DNA from: Micromonospora yasonensis
Lineage (GTDB): Bacteria; Actinomycetota; Actinomycetes; Mycobacteriales; Micromonosporaceae
DNA: 36,214 nt
Direction: 5' to 3'
NCBI RefSeq assembly: GCF_026013475.1
Contig: NZ_JAPDPH010000054.1
Coordinates: 1-36,214, forward strand
Below are positions 17,943-25,375 of the stretch, piece by piece. The notes under the pieces were generated by a model, which was not told where the DNA came from, did no database searches, and saw nothing but the letters and a program-made list of their open reading frames with translations. The position numbers and the translations under genes are program-made. The stretch's first letter is position 1; every line of letters starts with the position of its first letter.

Positions 17943-17958
17943 CGGAGAGGAAGCACGG

Positions 17959-19377
17959 ATGCTTTCCGCACTCGATCGTCGGCACACCGTCGCGCCGCCG
18001 GGGTACAGCCGTTGGCTGATTCCGCCGGCGGCGTTGGCGATCCATCTGTGTATCGGGCAGGTCTACGCGACCAGCGTGTACAAGAACTCTTTGATCGCGC
18101 ACTTCGGTGCCAGTCAGACGGCGATCGGGGTCATCTTCAGCATCGCGATCGTGATGCTGGGGTTGTCGGCCGCGGTGGCGGGCACCTGGGTGGAGGCGAA
18201 CGGGCCGCGTAAGGCGATGTTCGTCTCGGCGTGTTTCTGGGCGGCCGGTTTCCTGGTCGGGGCGTTGGGCATCGCGACGAAGCAGTTGTGGCTGCTCTAC
18301 CTCGGGTACGGGGTGCTGGGCGGGATCGGTCTGGGGATCGGGTACATCTCCCCCGTCTCGACGTTGATCAAGTGGTTCCCGGATCGGCCCGGTCTGGCGA
18401 CGGGTCTGGCCATCATGGGGTTCGGTGGTGGGGCGATGGTGGCCTCTCCCCTGTCCCGGCAGTTGCTGTCGTACTACGACGCGGGGTACGACCCGGGGAA
18501 CGCGGGGTCCACGGCGTCGGGTGCGGCGCTGGTGTGGTTGTTCGTGACGTTGGGCGTCGGCTACTTCCTGATCATGATGTTCGGGGTGTTCAACGTGCGG
18601 GTGCCGGCGGCGGGCTGGCGGCCGGCGGGGTTCGACCCCGCGCAGGTGGCGGCGAAGCCGCTGGTGACCACGGCGAACGTGTCGGCGGCGAACGCGGTGA
18701 GGACGCGGTCGTTCTGGCTGCTGTGGGTGGTGCTGTTCTGCAACGTGACCGCGGGCATCGGGATCCTGGAGCAGGCGAGCCCGATGATTCAGGACTTCTT
18801 CCGGCACGACAGGACCTCGACGGTGTCGGTGGCGGCGGCCGGTGGGTTCGTGGGACTGCTGTCGCTGTTCAACATGGCGGGCCGGTTCGTGTGGTCGTCG
18901 GCGTCCGACGTGATCGGTCGTAAGCCGATCTACCTGATGTATCTCGGTGTCGGGATGGTGCTGTACGTGTTGCTGGCCCTGTTCGGGCAGCTGGCGACGG
19001 CACTGTTCGTGCTGCTGGCGTGCGTGATCCTGTCGTTCTACGGCGGTGGCTTCGCCACGGTGCCGGCATACCTGCGGGATCTGTTCGGCACGTTCGAGGT
19101 GGGCGCGATCCACGGCCGGTTGTTGACGGCGTGGTCGGCGGCGGGGGTGGCCGGCCCGCTGATCGTGAACGCGTTCCTGGACGCGCAGGGCAAGCCGGGC
19201 ACGTTGACGGCGGCGGCGTACCGGCCGGCGCTGTTCACGATGGTCGGGGTGTTGGCGGTGGGGTTCGTCGCCAACCTGTTGATCCGGCCGGTGCCGGAGC
19301 GCTTCCACGAGCCGGCGTCGGAGCGGGACGGGGCGCGTGGTGCGCAGCCGGTGACGGTGGAGAGGAGCGGGTCGTGA
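17959..19377 (+). CDS. OFA-family MFS transporter (oxalate/formate antiporter-like)
   Basis: This 472-residue, about 12-helix MFS protein begins YSRWLIPPAALAIHLCIGQV YATSVY, the OFA signature opening. GLGIGYISPVSTLIKWFPDR with PGLATGLAIMGFGGGAMV is also characteristic. MFS loop motifs are seen at WVEANGPRKA and ASDVIGRKP. The central loop (~215-250) separates two six-helix halves. OFA transporters exchange small carboxylates such as oxalate, formate or lactate/pyruvate; the substrate here is unknown. ATG 17959 has GGAGAGGA 8 bases upstream. Its stop overlaps the next small gene by 4 bases (GTGA), implying a shared product. Confidence 0.93.
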   Translation: MLSALDRRHTVAPPGYSRWLIPPAALAIHLCIGQVYATSVYKNSLIAHFGASQTAIGVIFSIAIVMLGLSAAVAGTWVEANGPRKAMFVSACFWAAGFLVGALGIATKQLWLLYLGYGVLGGIGLGIGYISPVSTLIKWFPDRPGLATGLAIMGFGGGAMVASPLSRQLLSYYDAGYDPGNAGSTASGAALVWLFVTLGVGYFLIMMFGVFNVRVPAAGWRPAGFDPAQVAAKPLVTTANVSAANAVRTRSFWLLWVVLFCNVTAGIGILEQASPMIQDFFRHDRTSTVSVAAAGGFVGLLSLFNMAGRFVWSSASDVIGRKPIYLMYLGVGMVLYVLLALFGQLATALFVLLACVILSFYGGGFATVPAYLRDLFGTFEVGAIHGRLLTAWSAAGVAGPLIVNAFLDAQGKPGTLTAAAYRPALFTMVGVLAVGFVANLLIRPVPERFHEPASERDGARGAQPVTVERSGS

Positions 19378-19496
19378 ACGAGGCGGGTCACGGGCAGCGG
19401 GTGCGGCTGGTGGTGTCGTGGGTGGTCGTGTCGGTGCTGCTCGGTTACGGGGTGGTGCAGACGGTGATCACGGCGGCGAAGTTGTTCACCCACTGA
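19374..19496 (+). CDS. MFS transporter small subunit (40-aa single-pass membrane peptide)
   Basis: GTG 19374 overlaps the TGA of the transporter. The 40 codons give a short polar head (NEAGHGQR), one hydrophobic helix (VRLVVSWVVVSVLLGYGVVQ) and a short tail TVITAAKLFTH. Coupled peptides of this form next to OFA transporters are known in actinobacterial annotations as 'MFS transporter small subunit'; their role is not established as far as I know. It is too short for usual gene finders. Confidence 0.8.
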   Translation: MNEAGHGQRVRLVVSWVVVSVLLGYGVVQTVITAAKLFTH

Positions 19497-19511
19497 CGGG
19501 TGGCGTGGGGT

Positions 19512-19538
19512 GGCGGCCCGGGGTTTCCCCGGGCCGCC
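19512..19538. terminator. hairpin terminator between convergent genes
   Basis: GGCGGCCCGGGG (19512-19523) and CCCCGGGCCGCC (19527-19538), 12 perfect pairs with loop TTT. It lies 15 bases after the small-subunit stop and 5 bases before the convergent SDR end, so it serves both. Confidence 0.75.
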
Positions 19539-19543
19539 GCGCG

Positions 19544-20272
19544 TCAGAGGCCGCCGGCGATGCGCAGGACGGCGCCGGTGGTGTAGGAGGCTTCGGGGCC
19601 GAGCAGGAAGGCGATGGCGCCGGCGACCTCGTCGGGTTCGCCGGCGCGGCCCAGCGGGATGCGGCCGGCCGCGGTGTCGGGCCGGTCGGGTGCGCCGGAC
19701 AGGGCGTGGATGTCGGTGCGGATGATGCCGGGGGCGACGGCGTTGACCCGGATGCCCTGCGGGGCGAGTTCCTTGGCCAGGCCGATGGTGAGGGTGTCGG
19801 TGGCGGCCTTGACCGCGGCGTAGTGGATGTATTCGCCGGGGCTGCCGAGGGTGGCGGCGGCGGAGGAGACGTTGACGATGGCGCCGCCGCGGGTCAGCCG
19901 GCGGGCGGCCTGCTGGGCGCAGAGGACGTACCCGACGAGGTTGACGTCGACGACCTGGCGCAGGTCGTCGAAGCGCAGGTCGGTGAAGGGGCCGATCGGG
20001 CTGGTGATGCCGGCGTTGTTGACCAGGCCGGTGAGCGGGCCCAGGTCGGCGGCGGCGTCGAAGAGGCGCTGCACCTGGTCAGGGTCGGTGGTGTCGGCGG
20101 GGACGGCGACGCCGCGGCGGCCGGCGGCCCGGATGTCGGCGACGACGGCCTGCGCGGCGGTGTGGTCGCGGCGGTAGCCGATGGCGACGTCGTGACCGGC
20201 GGCGGCGAGCCGGCGGGCGGTGGCGGCGCCGATGCCGCGGCTGCCGCCGGTGATGATGGTGACGGAGGTCAA
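19544..20272 (-). CDS. SDR-family oxidoreductase (FabG-like)
   Basis: This 242-residue classical short-chain dehydrogenase has cofactor motif TGGSRGIG, the structural NNAG in GLVNNAGITSP, catalytic Ser in NVSSAAATLGSPGEY, the YxxxK pair in HYAAVKAATDTL and the PG motif VAPGIIRTDI. YRRD after beta-2 hints at NADP(H). The substrate is unknown. The only suitable start is TTG 20272, with AGGGGAG about 7 bases upstream. Single-gene unit, divergent from the peroxiredoxin. Confidence 0.92.
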   Translation of the reverse strand: MTSVTIITGGSRGIGAATARRLAAAGHDVAIGYRRDHTAAQAVVADIRAAGRRGVAVPADTTDPDQVQRLFDAAADLGPLTGLVNNAGITSPIGPFTDLRFDDLRQVVDVNLVGYVLCAQQAARRLTRGGAIVNVSSAAATLGSPGEYIHYAAVKAATDTLTIGLAKELAPQGIRVNAVAPGIIRTDIHALSGAPDRPDTAAGRIPLGRAGEPDEVAGAIAFLLGPEASYTTGAVLRIAGGL

Positions 20273-20419
20273 TGCGCTCTCCCCTGCCCTGGTGGTGCCG
20301 GTGACGTTACCGTCACCGGGGCGGGCGGCGGGTGGAGAGGACGGTCACACCGTGACGCGGTGTGGGGTCGGTCGCTTAGGCTCACCGCGACGGTGGGCGC
20401 TCGGGCAGGGAGGTACGCG

Positions 20420-20878
20420 GTGGCGGTGGGTGTCGGTGACCTGGTCGAGGACTTCGAACTGCCGGACGAGACGGGCACGCCGCGGCGGCTGTCGGAGTTC
20501 TTGGCGGCGGGGCCGGTGGTGCTCTTCTTCTACCCGGCGGCGATGACCCGGGGTTGCACCGCGGAGAGCTGCCACTTTCGGGACCTGGCGGCGGAGTTCG
20601 CGGCGGTCGGCGCGCAGCGGGTCGGGATCAGCCGGGACCCGGTGGCGAAGCAGGCGGAGTTCTCCCGCCGGCACGGCTTCGACTATCCGCTGCTGTCGGA
20701 CGTCGACGCGACGGTGGCGGACGCGTTCGGGGTGCGGCGGCGGCTGCCGTTGGGGGCGTTGAGCACGCGGCGGATGACGTTCGTGATCGGCCCGGACCGG
20801 CGGGTGCTGGCCGTGGTGCACAGCGAGTTGAGCATGAATGAGCACGCCGACGCGGCGTTGCGTGCCCTGGGGGGTTGA
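20420..20878 (+). CDS. bcp: peroxiredoxin, Bcp/PrxQ type
   Basis: This 152-residue thioredoxin-fold peroxidase has the peroxidatic Cys in FYPAAMTRGCTAESCHFRDL, with the resolving Cys five residues later, the PrxQ arrangement. GISRDPVAKQAEFSRRHGF and TFVIGPDRRVLAVVHSELS follow the family pattern. It reduces H2O2 and organic or lipid peroxides with thioredoxin-type donors in the cytoplasm. GTG 20420 has GGGAGG at 20408-20413. Likely single-gene transcript. Confidence 0.92.
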   Translation: MAVGVGDLVEDFELPDETGTPRRLSEFLAAGPVVLFFYPAAMTRGCTAESCHFRDLAAEFAAVGAQRVGISRDPVAKQAEFSRRHGFDYPLLSDVDATVADAFGVRRRLPLGALSTRRMTFVIGPDRRVLAVVHSELSMNEHADAALRALGG

Positions 20879-20944
20879 TCGTCCGCTTGTCGCAGCCGAC
20901 TGGTATCAAGGCTGCAATCAAACGGGTGTACGGAAGAGGGCGTG

Positions 20945-21628
20945 ATGGCGGGCCAGGGTTTGTCCACTGACGAGGTGCAGGGGATCCGGGAGGCGTTGGC
21001 GGCGGGCCGCAAGCCGAAGGTGGTGTTCACCGCGGCCGCCGGGCAGATGGCCGGCCAGCTCGGGCAGGTGGTGGAGCTGACCGACCCGGAGCTGTCCGAG
21101 GAGTTCGTGGTGGTGCGGTTCGGCCGCGACGAGCTGCCCTTCTCCCCCGGCGACGTGGCGATCGCCCCGCGTGGGGCCGGACGTAAGCCGGCGGAGCCGA
21201 AGCCGGAGCCCGTGGTCGAGGAGGAGCCGGCGCCGGAGCCGGAGTTCGTGTTGGACACGCCGCCGGTGCCGGCGCCGCGTCGGGAGGAGCCGAGGGTGGA
21301 GCAGCAGGCGGAGGCGAAGCCGGCGAAGCGGGCGGTGAAGACGGCGAAGCCGAAGAGCCCGGCCGGGCTGACCGTGACGCTGGCGTACGCCGAGGGCGAG
21401 TGGACGGTGGCGGCGCAGCAGGGCGCCAAGTCGCTCGCGAAGCCGTACGTGGTGAAGCCGGCGGAGGCGCTGCGGATGGTGGCGCTGGTGGACGTGCCGG
21501 GGGTGCAGGAGGCGGTGGAGCAGATCCTGGCCGCGGAGCGGGCGGAGGCGGAGCAGCAGGCGGAGAAGCTGCGCGCCGAACTGGCGGAGATCGAGGCGCG
21601 GCTGGCGGAGCTGCGCGAGGCTCACTGA
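20945..21628 (+). CDS. actinobacterial hypothetical protein (DUF6319-like) with coiled-coil tail
   Basis: This 227-residue protein has three parts. Residues ~1-75 form a small domain (LSTDEVQGIREALAAGRKPK VVFTAAAGQMAGQ ... ELPFSPGDVAIAP). A Pro/Glu/Lys-rich linker (~76-135) follows. Residues ~137-185 form a second domain (LTVTLAYAEGEWTVAAQQGA KSLAKPYVVKPAEAL). A charged helix (EQILAAERAEAEQQAEKLRA ELAEIEARLAEL) suitable for a coiled coil ends the protein. The beginning resembles uncharacterised actinobacterial DUF6319 proteins, possibly KOW/SH3-like; the name is from memory and tentative. ATG 20945 follows GGAAGAGGG. Confidence 0.75.
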   Translation: MAGQGLSTDEVQGIREALAAGRKPKVVFTAAAGQMAGQLGQVVELTDPELSEEFVVVRFGRDELPFSPGDVAIAPRGAGRKPAEPKPEPVVEEEPAPEPEFVLDTPPVPAPRREEPRVEQQAEAKPAKRAVKTAKPKSPAGLTVTLAYAEGEWTVAAQQGAKSLAKPYVVKPAEALRMVALVDVPGVQEAVEQILAAERAEAEQQAEKLRAELAEIEARLAELREAH

Positions 21629-21635
21629 GACCGTC

Positions 21636-21666
21636 GGCCCCGGCCGAAAACACCTCGGCCGGGGCT
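21636..21666 (+). terminator. GC-rich hairpin after the coiled-coil gene
   Basis: GGCCCCGGCCGA (21636-21647) pairs with TCGGCCGGGGCT (21655-21666), 12 pairs including one G-T, loop AAACACC. It lies 8 bases behind the stop. No T-tract. Confidence 0.65.
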
Positions 21667-21724
21667 CGGGCCGTCTGGTACGGTTCCGCCGCGTCCTCGA
21701 CGAGACCGGAGGGAGGTGAGCGCC

Positions 21725-21781
21725 ATGGCACGTACGACTGTCATGCGCTCCCACCCGTCTGCGGGGACGCCGGGTTCCTGA
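21725..21781 (+). CDS. possible 18-aa leader peptide upstream of GNAT gene
   Basis: ATG 21725 follows a very strong Shine-Dalgarno (GGAGGGAGGTGAG, 21708-21720) and encodes ARTTVMRSHPSAGTPGS before TGA. The peptide ends 34 bases before the GNAT start. TACGGT at 21679-21684 could be the -10 of a promoter placing both in one transcript. The ribosome site is stronger than that of the main gene, unusual for a chance ORF. No amino-acid run points to a particular effector. Confidence 0.5.
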   Translation: MARTTVMRSHPSAGTPGS

Positions 21782-21793
21782 ACCGGGGAGCGC
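21745..21793 (+). promoter_or_regulatory. hairpin overlapping the leader ORF
   Basis: GCGCTCCC (21745-21752), inside the leader ORF, pairs with GGGAGCGC (21786-21793), just after its stop. An inner GGTTC-CT-GAACC stem lies around the stop codon. A ribosome on the leader would disrupt both stems, the layout of translation-dependent leader control. Confidence 0.4.
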
Positions 21794-21815
21794 ACCGCTT
21801 CCTGGAAGGACCTTC

Positions 21816-22706
21816 ATGACCGACCTGGTCATCCGCCCGCTCGTCGCGGGCGAGGAACAGCTCTTCGATTCCCTTGCCGACCCGGGCCTGGTCGGGCGGG
21901 CCGTGCTCGGCGAGACGTACGCCGACGGCGGCTACCGCCCGGAGTGGACCTGGGTCGCGCTGCGCGACGGGGTGGTCGTCGCCCGGGCCGCCTGGTGGGC
22001 CGGGCCGGACGATTCGGCGCCGCTGGCGCTGGACTGGTTCGACTTCACCGACCCGGATGCCGCCGTCGCGTTGCTGCGGATCGCGCCGCTGCGGGCCGAG
22101 TACGAGATCCTGCTTCCCCACGGCTGGCGGGACGATCCGGCGGTCCGGGCGCACGGGCAGGCGCGGATCGACGCGGCGACCGCCGCCGGCCTGCGGGTGC
22201 TGGTGGAACGCTACCGCTACCGGTGGACCCCCGGGTGCGGCCTGCCGGCGCGGCCCGGGCGGCTGGAGTTCCGGCCCGAGCCCGACGACGCGGTGATCCT
22301 GGACGTGCTGCGCCGCATCGGCGAGGGCAGCCTGGACGCCCATTACCGGCACGCGTCCGCCGTGCACGGGCCGGAGGCCGCGGCGCGGGAGGACCTGGAC
22401 CTGCTGCGGTGGATGCCCAGCCCGCGGGAGTGGTGGCAGCTCGCCTTTACCCCCGGCGGGGACCTGGTCGGGATCATCGTGCCGACCCGAAACCAGAGCC
22501 ACCACATCGTCGGGTTCGTCGGGGTGCTGCCCGGGCAGCGGGGCCACGGGTACGCCTACGACCTGCTGGTCGAGGCCACGCACCGACTGGTCGAGGTGGG
22601 CGCCGACGCGATCGTGGCGGCCACCGACCAGGGCAACACGCCGATGGCGGCCACCTTCGCCCGGGCCGGCTACCCGATCGAGTACGAACGCGTCGACCTG
22701 GTGTGA
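21816..22706 (+). CDS. GNAT-family acetyltransferase (~296 aa)
   Basis: The N-terminal ~150 residues (LVIRPLVAGEEQLFDSLADP ... WTWVALRDGVVVARAAWWAG) look like a diverged first GNAT module. The C-terminal half is a full acetyl-CoA module: LVGIIVPTRNQSHHIVGFVG, VLPGQRGHGYAYDLLVEAT (R/Q-x-x-G-x-G/A loop), and ATDQGNTPMAATFARAGYP. Two-module GNATs include mycothiol synthase-like and aminoglycoside-type enzymes, but no specific family is recognised. ATG 21816 has GGAAGGA upstream. Leader-type control is possible. It ends in a strong bidirectional hairpin. Confidence 0.85.
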   Translation: MTDLVIRPLVAGEEQLFDSLADPGLVGRAVLGETYADGGYRPEWTWVALRDGVVVARAAWWAGPDDSAPLALDWFDFTDPDAAVALLRIAPLRAEYEILLPHGWRDDPAVRAHGQARIDAATAAGLRVLVERYRYRWTPGCGLPARPGRLEFRPEPDDAVILDVLRRIGEGSLDAHYRHASAVHGPEAAAREDLDLLRWMPSPREWWQLAFTPGGDLVGIIVPTRNQSHHIVGFVGVLPGQRGHGYAYDLLVEATHRLVEVGADAIVAATDQGNTPMAATFARAGYPIEYERVDLV

Positions 22707-22756
22707 GACGACCCGCGGGGCCGGTGCGGACCCCCTCGCACCGGCCCCGCGTCGTC
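22707..22756. terminator. long hairpin terminator between GNAT and cydB
   Basis: CGCGGGGCCGGTGCG (22714-22728) pairs perfectly with CGCACCGGCCCCGCG (22737-22751). Outer arms GACGA/TCGTC extend it across a 2-base bulge. It starts at the GNAT stop and lies 17 bases from the convergent cydB end. Confidence 0.8.
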
Positions 22757-22773
22757 CCGAGCCCGCAGGCTGG

Positions 22774-23772
22774 TCAGTGTTGCGGGATGTTCTGTACCCC
22801 GATCCGCTTGCGGAACACCCAGTAGGTCCAGCCCTGGTAGGCCAGCACGATCGGGGTGAACACCACGGCCACCCAGGTCATGATCTTCAGGGTGTACGGG
22901 GTGGACGCGGCGTTGGTGGCGGTGAGCGTGCCGGCGGCGTCCAGGGTGGACGGCAGCACGTTCGGGAACAGCGCGGCGAACAGGGTCGCCACGGCCAGGG
23001 CGATGGCCACAGCGGTGCCGGTGAACGCCCAGCCCTCCCGGCGTACCCTGGCGGCGGCGAGACCGGCGACCAGGGCGAGGGCGGCGCCGACGGCGAGCGC
23101 GACGGCGGCGGTGCTGGAGCGGATGGTCAGCGTCCAGGCCAGGAAGGCCACGGCGGCCACTGCGGTGCCGGCACCGACCTTGACGGCGAGGGCGCCGGCG
23201 CGGTCGCGGATGTCGCCGGTGGTCTTCAGGGCGAGGAACACCGCGCCGTGGGTGAGGAACAGGCCCAGGGTGGTCAGGCCGCCGAGCAGGGCGTACGGGT
23301 TGAGCAGGTCGAGCAGGCCGCCGACGTACTCGTGGTCGGCGGACAGCGGCACGCCGCGCAGGATGTTGGCGAAGGCGACGCCCCACAGGATCGCCGGGAC
23401 CAGGGAGCCGACGAAGATGGCCTGGTCCCAGCGGCGCTTCCAGGACGCCTCGGGGCGCTTGTGTCGGTATTCGAAGGCGACGCCCCGGGCGATCAGGGCG
23501 AGCAGGATCAGCAGCAGCGGCAGGTAGAAGCCGGAGAACAGGGTGGCGTACCACTCGGGGAAGGCGGCGAACATGGCGCCGCCGGCGGTGATCAGCCAGA
23601 CCTCGTTGCCGTCCCAGACCGGGCCGATGGTGTTGATCAGGACGCGGCGTTCCCGGTCGTCGCGGCCGAGCACGGGCAGCAGCATGCCGACACCGAAGTC
23701 GAAGCCTTCGAGGATGAAGTAGCCGGTGAAGAGCACGGCGACGAGGAGAAACCAGATGGTGGTCAGTTCCAC
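22774..23772 (-). CDS. cydB: cytochrome bd ubiquinol/menaquinol oxidase subunit II
   Basis: This 332-residue, multi-helix membrane protein has CydB signatures: FTGYFILEGFDFGVGMLLP near the N-terminus, LINTIGPVWDGNEVWLITAG and MFAAFPEWYATLFSGFYLPL. It pairs with CydA to form the high-affinity bd terminal oxidase that reduces O2 with quinol. GTG 23772 was chosen because a GGAG site precedes it and the gene then begins 13 bases behind cydA. The longer frame to 23835 would overlap cydA. cydDC is not in the window. Confidence 0.95.
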   Translation of the reverse strand: MELTTIWFLLVAVLFTGYFILEGFDFGVGMLLPVLGRDDRERRVLINTIGPVWDGNEVWLITAGGAMFAAFPEWYATLFSGFYLPLLLILLALIARGVAFEYRHKRPEASWKRRWDQAIFVGSLVPAILWGVAFANILRGVPLSADHEYVGGLLDLLNPYALLGGLTTLGLFLTHGAVFLALKTTGDIRDRAGALAVKVGAGTAVAAVAFLAWTLTIRSSTAAVALAVGAALALVAGLAAARVRREGWAFTGTAVAIALAVATLFAALFPNVLPSTLDAAGTLTATNAASTPYTLKIMTWVAVVFTPIVLAYQGWTYWVFRKRIGVQNIPQH

Positions 23773-23785
23773 GGTGGGCTCCGGG

Positions 23786-25198
23786 TCAGTAGGCGAACGC
23801 CAGCGGGCGCTCGGCGTCGTCGGTGTCGTCGTCAACGGGTGCCGGGGTGACGTCGGGGACGCCGGCCTTGGCGTAGCGGACCAGCAGCTTGAACTCGATC
23901 ACCGCGAGGGTGGCGTAGATCAGGGTGAACGCGGTGAACGAGGTGAGCACCTCGGCCAGCGAGACGGTGCGGGACACGCCGTTGCGGGTGAGCATCTCGC
24001 CGAAGACGATCCACGGCTGGCGGCCCATTTCGGTGAAGATCCAGCCGAAGGAGTTGGCCAGCAGCGGCAGCAGCGGCATGACCAGGCCGGCGCGCAGCAG
24101 CCACCTGCTGCGCGGGGTGCGGCCCTTGCGCTGGCTCCAGAGCACGATCAGGGCGATCGCGGCGGCGGCCAGCCCGAGGCCGATCATGAACCGGAAGCTC
24201 CAGTAGGTGACCGGGATGATCGGGGTGTAGCTGCCGGCGCCGTACTGGGCGGCGTACTGGGTCTGCAGGTCGTTGATGCCGTGCACGGTGCCGTTGGGGT
24301 CGCCGGTGCCGAGGAACGACAGCAGGTACGGGATCTTGATGGCGAAGACCTCACGGCTGCCGTCGAGGCTGCCGACGGTGAGTACGGAGAAGGAGGCGGG
24401 GCTCTCGGTGGTGTAGAGGGCCTCGGCGGCGGCCATCTTCATCGGCTGCACGTCGGTCATGATCTTGCCCTGGATGTCGCCGGTGAACAGCACCAGCGCC
24501 GAGGAGATCAGCACCACCCAGGAGCCGAACTTGGTGGCGAAGCGGTACGCGTCGGTGTCGGCGCTGTCCCGGTTGCGGAAGACGTGCCACAGGCCGACGG
24601 CGACGATCAGGGACCCGGCGACCAGGAACGCCCCGGAGAGGGTGTGCGGGAAGGTGATCAGGGCGACCTTGTTGGTGAGCACGGCGAAGAAGTCGGTCAA
24701 CTCGGCCCGGCCGGTGCTGGGGTTGACCCGGTAGCCGACCGGGTGCTGCATGAACGAGTTCGCGGCGAGGATGAAGTACGCGGACAGGTTGGTGCCGATC
24801 GCCGCCGCCCAGATGGCGGCCAGGTGCAGCCGCTTGGGCAGCCGGTCCCACCCGAAGATCCACAGACCGATGAAGGTCGACTCCAGGAAGAACGCCACGA
24901 GGGCCTCGATGGCCAGCGGCGCGCCGAAGATGTCGCCCACGAACCGGGAGTAGTCGCTCCAGTTCATGCCGAACTGGAACTCCTGCACGATGCCGGTGAC
25001 CACGCCCATCGCGAAGTTGATGAGGAAGAGCTTGCCGTAGAACTTGGTGAGCTTGAGGTAGCGCTCCTGGCCGGTGCGGTGCCACAGGGTCTGGAGGATG
25101 GCCACGAGGATGGACAGGCCGATGGTCAGCGGCACGAAGAGAAAGTGGTAGACGGTGGTGACACCGAACTGCCAGCGGGCGACGTCCAACGCGTCCAC
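23786..25198 (-). CDS. cydA: cytochrome bd oxidase subunit I
   Basis: This 470-residue CydA carries WQFGVTTVYHFLFVPLTIGL with the haem-ligand His, GIVQEFQFGMNWSDYSRFVG, VQPMKMAAAEALYTTE, and GWIFTEMGRQPWIVFGEMLT after a short Q-loop. It forms the haem b558/b595/d subunit with CydB in the cytoplasmic membrane. GTG 25198 has a G5 run at 25205-25209 six bases upstream and gives the usual actinobacterial start DALDVARWQFG. ATG 25219 (7 codons longer) lies within the palindromic operator and lacks a Shine-Dalgarno, so it is less likely. First gene of cydAB. Confidence 0.94.
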   Translation of the reverse strand: MDALDVARWQFGVTTVYHFLFVPLTIGLSILVAILQTLWHRTGQERYLKLTKFYGKLFLINFAMGVVTGIVQEFQFGMNWSDYSRFVGDIFGAPLAIEALVAFFLESTFIGLWIFGWDRLPKRLHLAAIWAAAIGTNLSAYFILAANSFMQHPVGYRVNPSTGRAELTDFFAVLTNKVALITFPHTLSGAFLVAGSLIVAVGLWHVFRNRDSADTDAYRFATKFGSWVVLISSALVLFTGDIQGKIMTDVQPMKMAAAEALYTTESPASFSVLTVGSLDGSREVFAIKIPYLLSFLGTGDPNGTVHGINDLQTQYAAQYGAGSYTPIIPVTYWSFRFMIGLGLAAAAIALIVLWSQRKGRTPRSRWLLRAGLVMPLLPLLANSFGWIFTEMGRQPWIVFGEMLTRNGVSRTVSLAEVLTSFTAFTLIYATLAVIEFKLLVRYAKAGVPDVTPAPVDDDTDDAERPLAFAY

Positions 25199-25218
25199 CT
25201 GAAACCCCCAGCTGTGCA

Positions 25219-25255
25219 TACTACGAGACGTAGTAAATACTACTCGGCGTCGTAG
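25219..25255 (-). promoter_or_regulatory. cydAB promoter with BlaI/CopY-type palindromic operator
   Basis: TACTACG-AGA-CGTAGTA at 25219-25235 is a perfect 7+3+7 palindrome. A degenerate second copy (CTAC...GTAG, 25240-25255) is centred about 20 bases away, near two helical turns. Between and overlapping them, minus-strand TAGTAT (25242-25237) fits a -10 hexamer, placing the start of transcription inside the first palindrome. TACTAC...GTAGTA resembles operators of BlaI/MecI/CopY-family repressors. The regulator itself is not in the window. Confidence 0.6.
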
Positions 25256-25375
25256 AAGAATGGGCAGGGCCCCAGGGCCCGACCCGTCCCGGGACCAATG
25301 ACCCTGATCACCTCTGCCGCCCGGCCCGGGACCGGACCCCCGCCTCACCCCACGGCGTGCGACCATCCAGCACTG

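Noticed and set aside
22777..25255. Long plus-strand frames opposite cydB and cydA
   Set aside because: Gly/Gln/Asp-rich low-complexity translations with no motifs, fully explained by the unmistakable cydAB genes on the minus strand.
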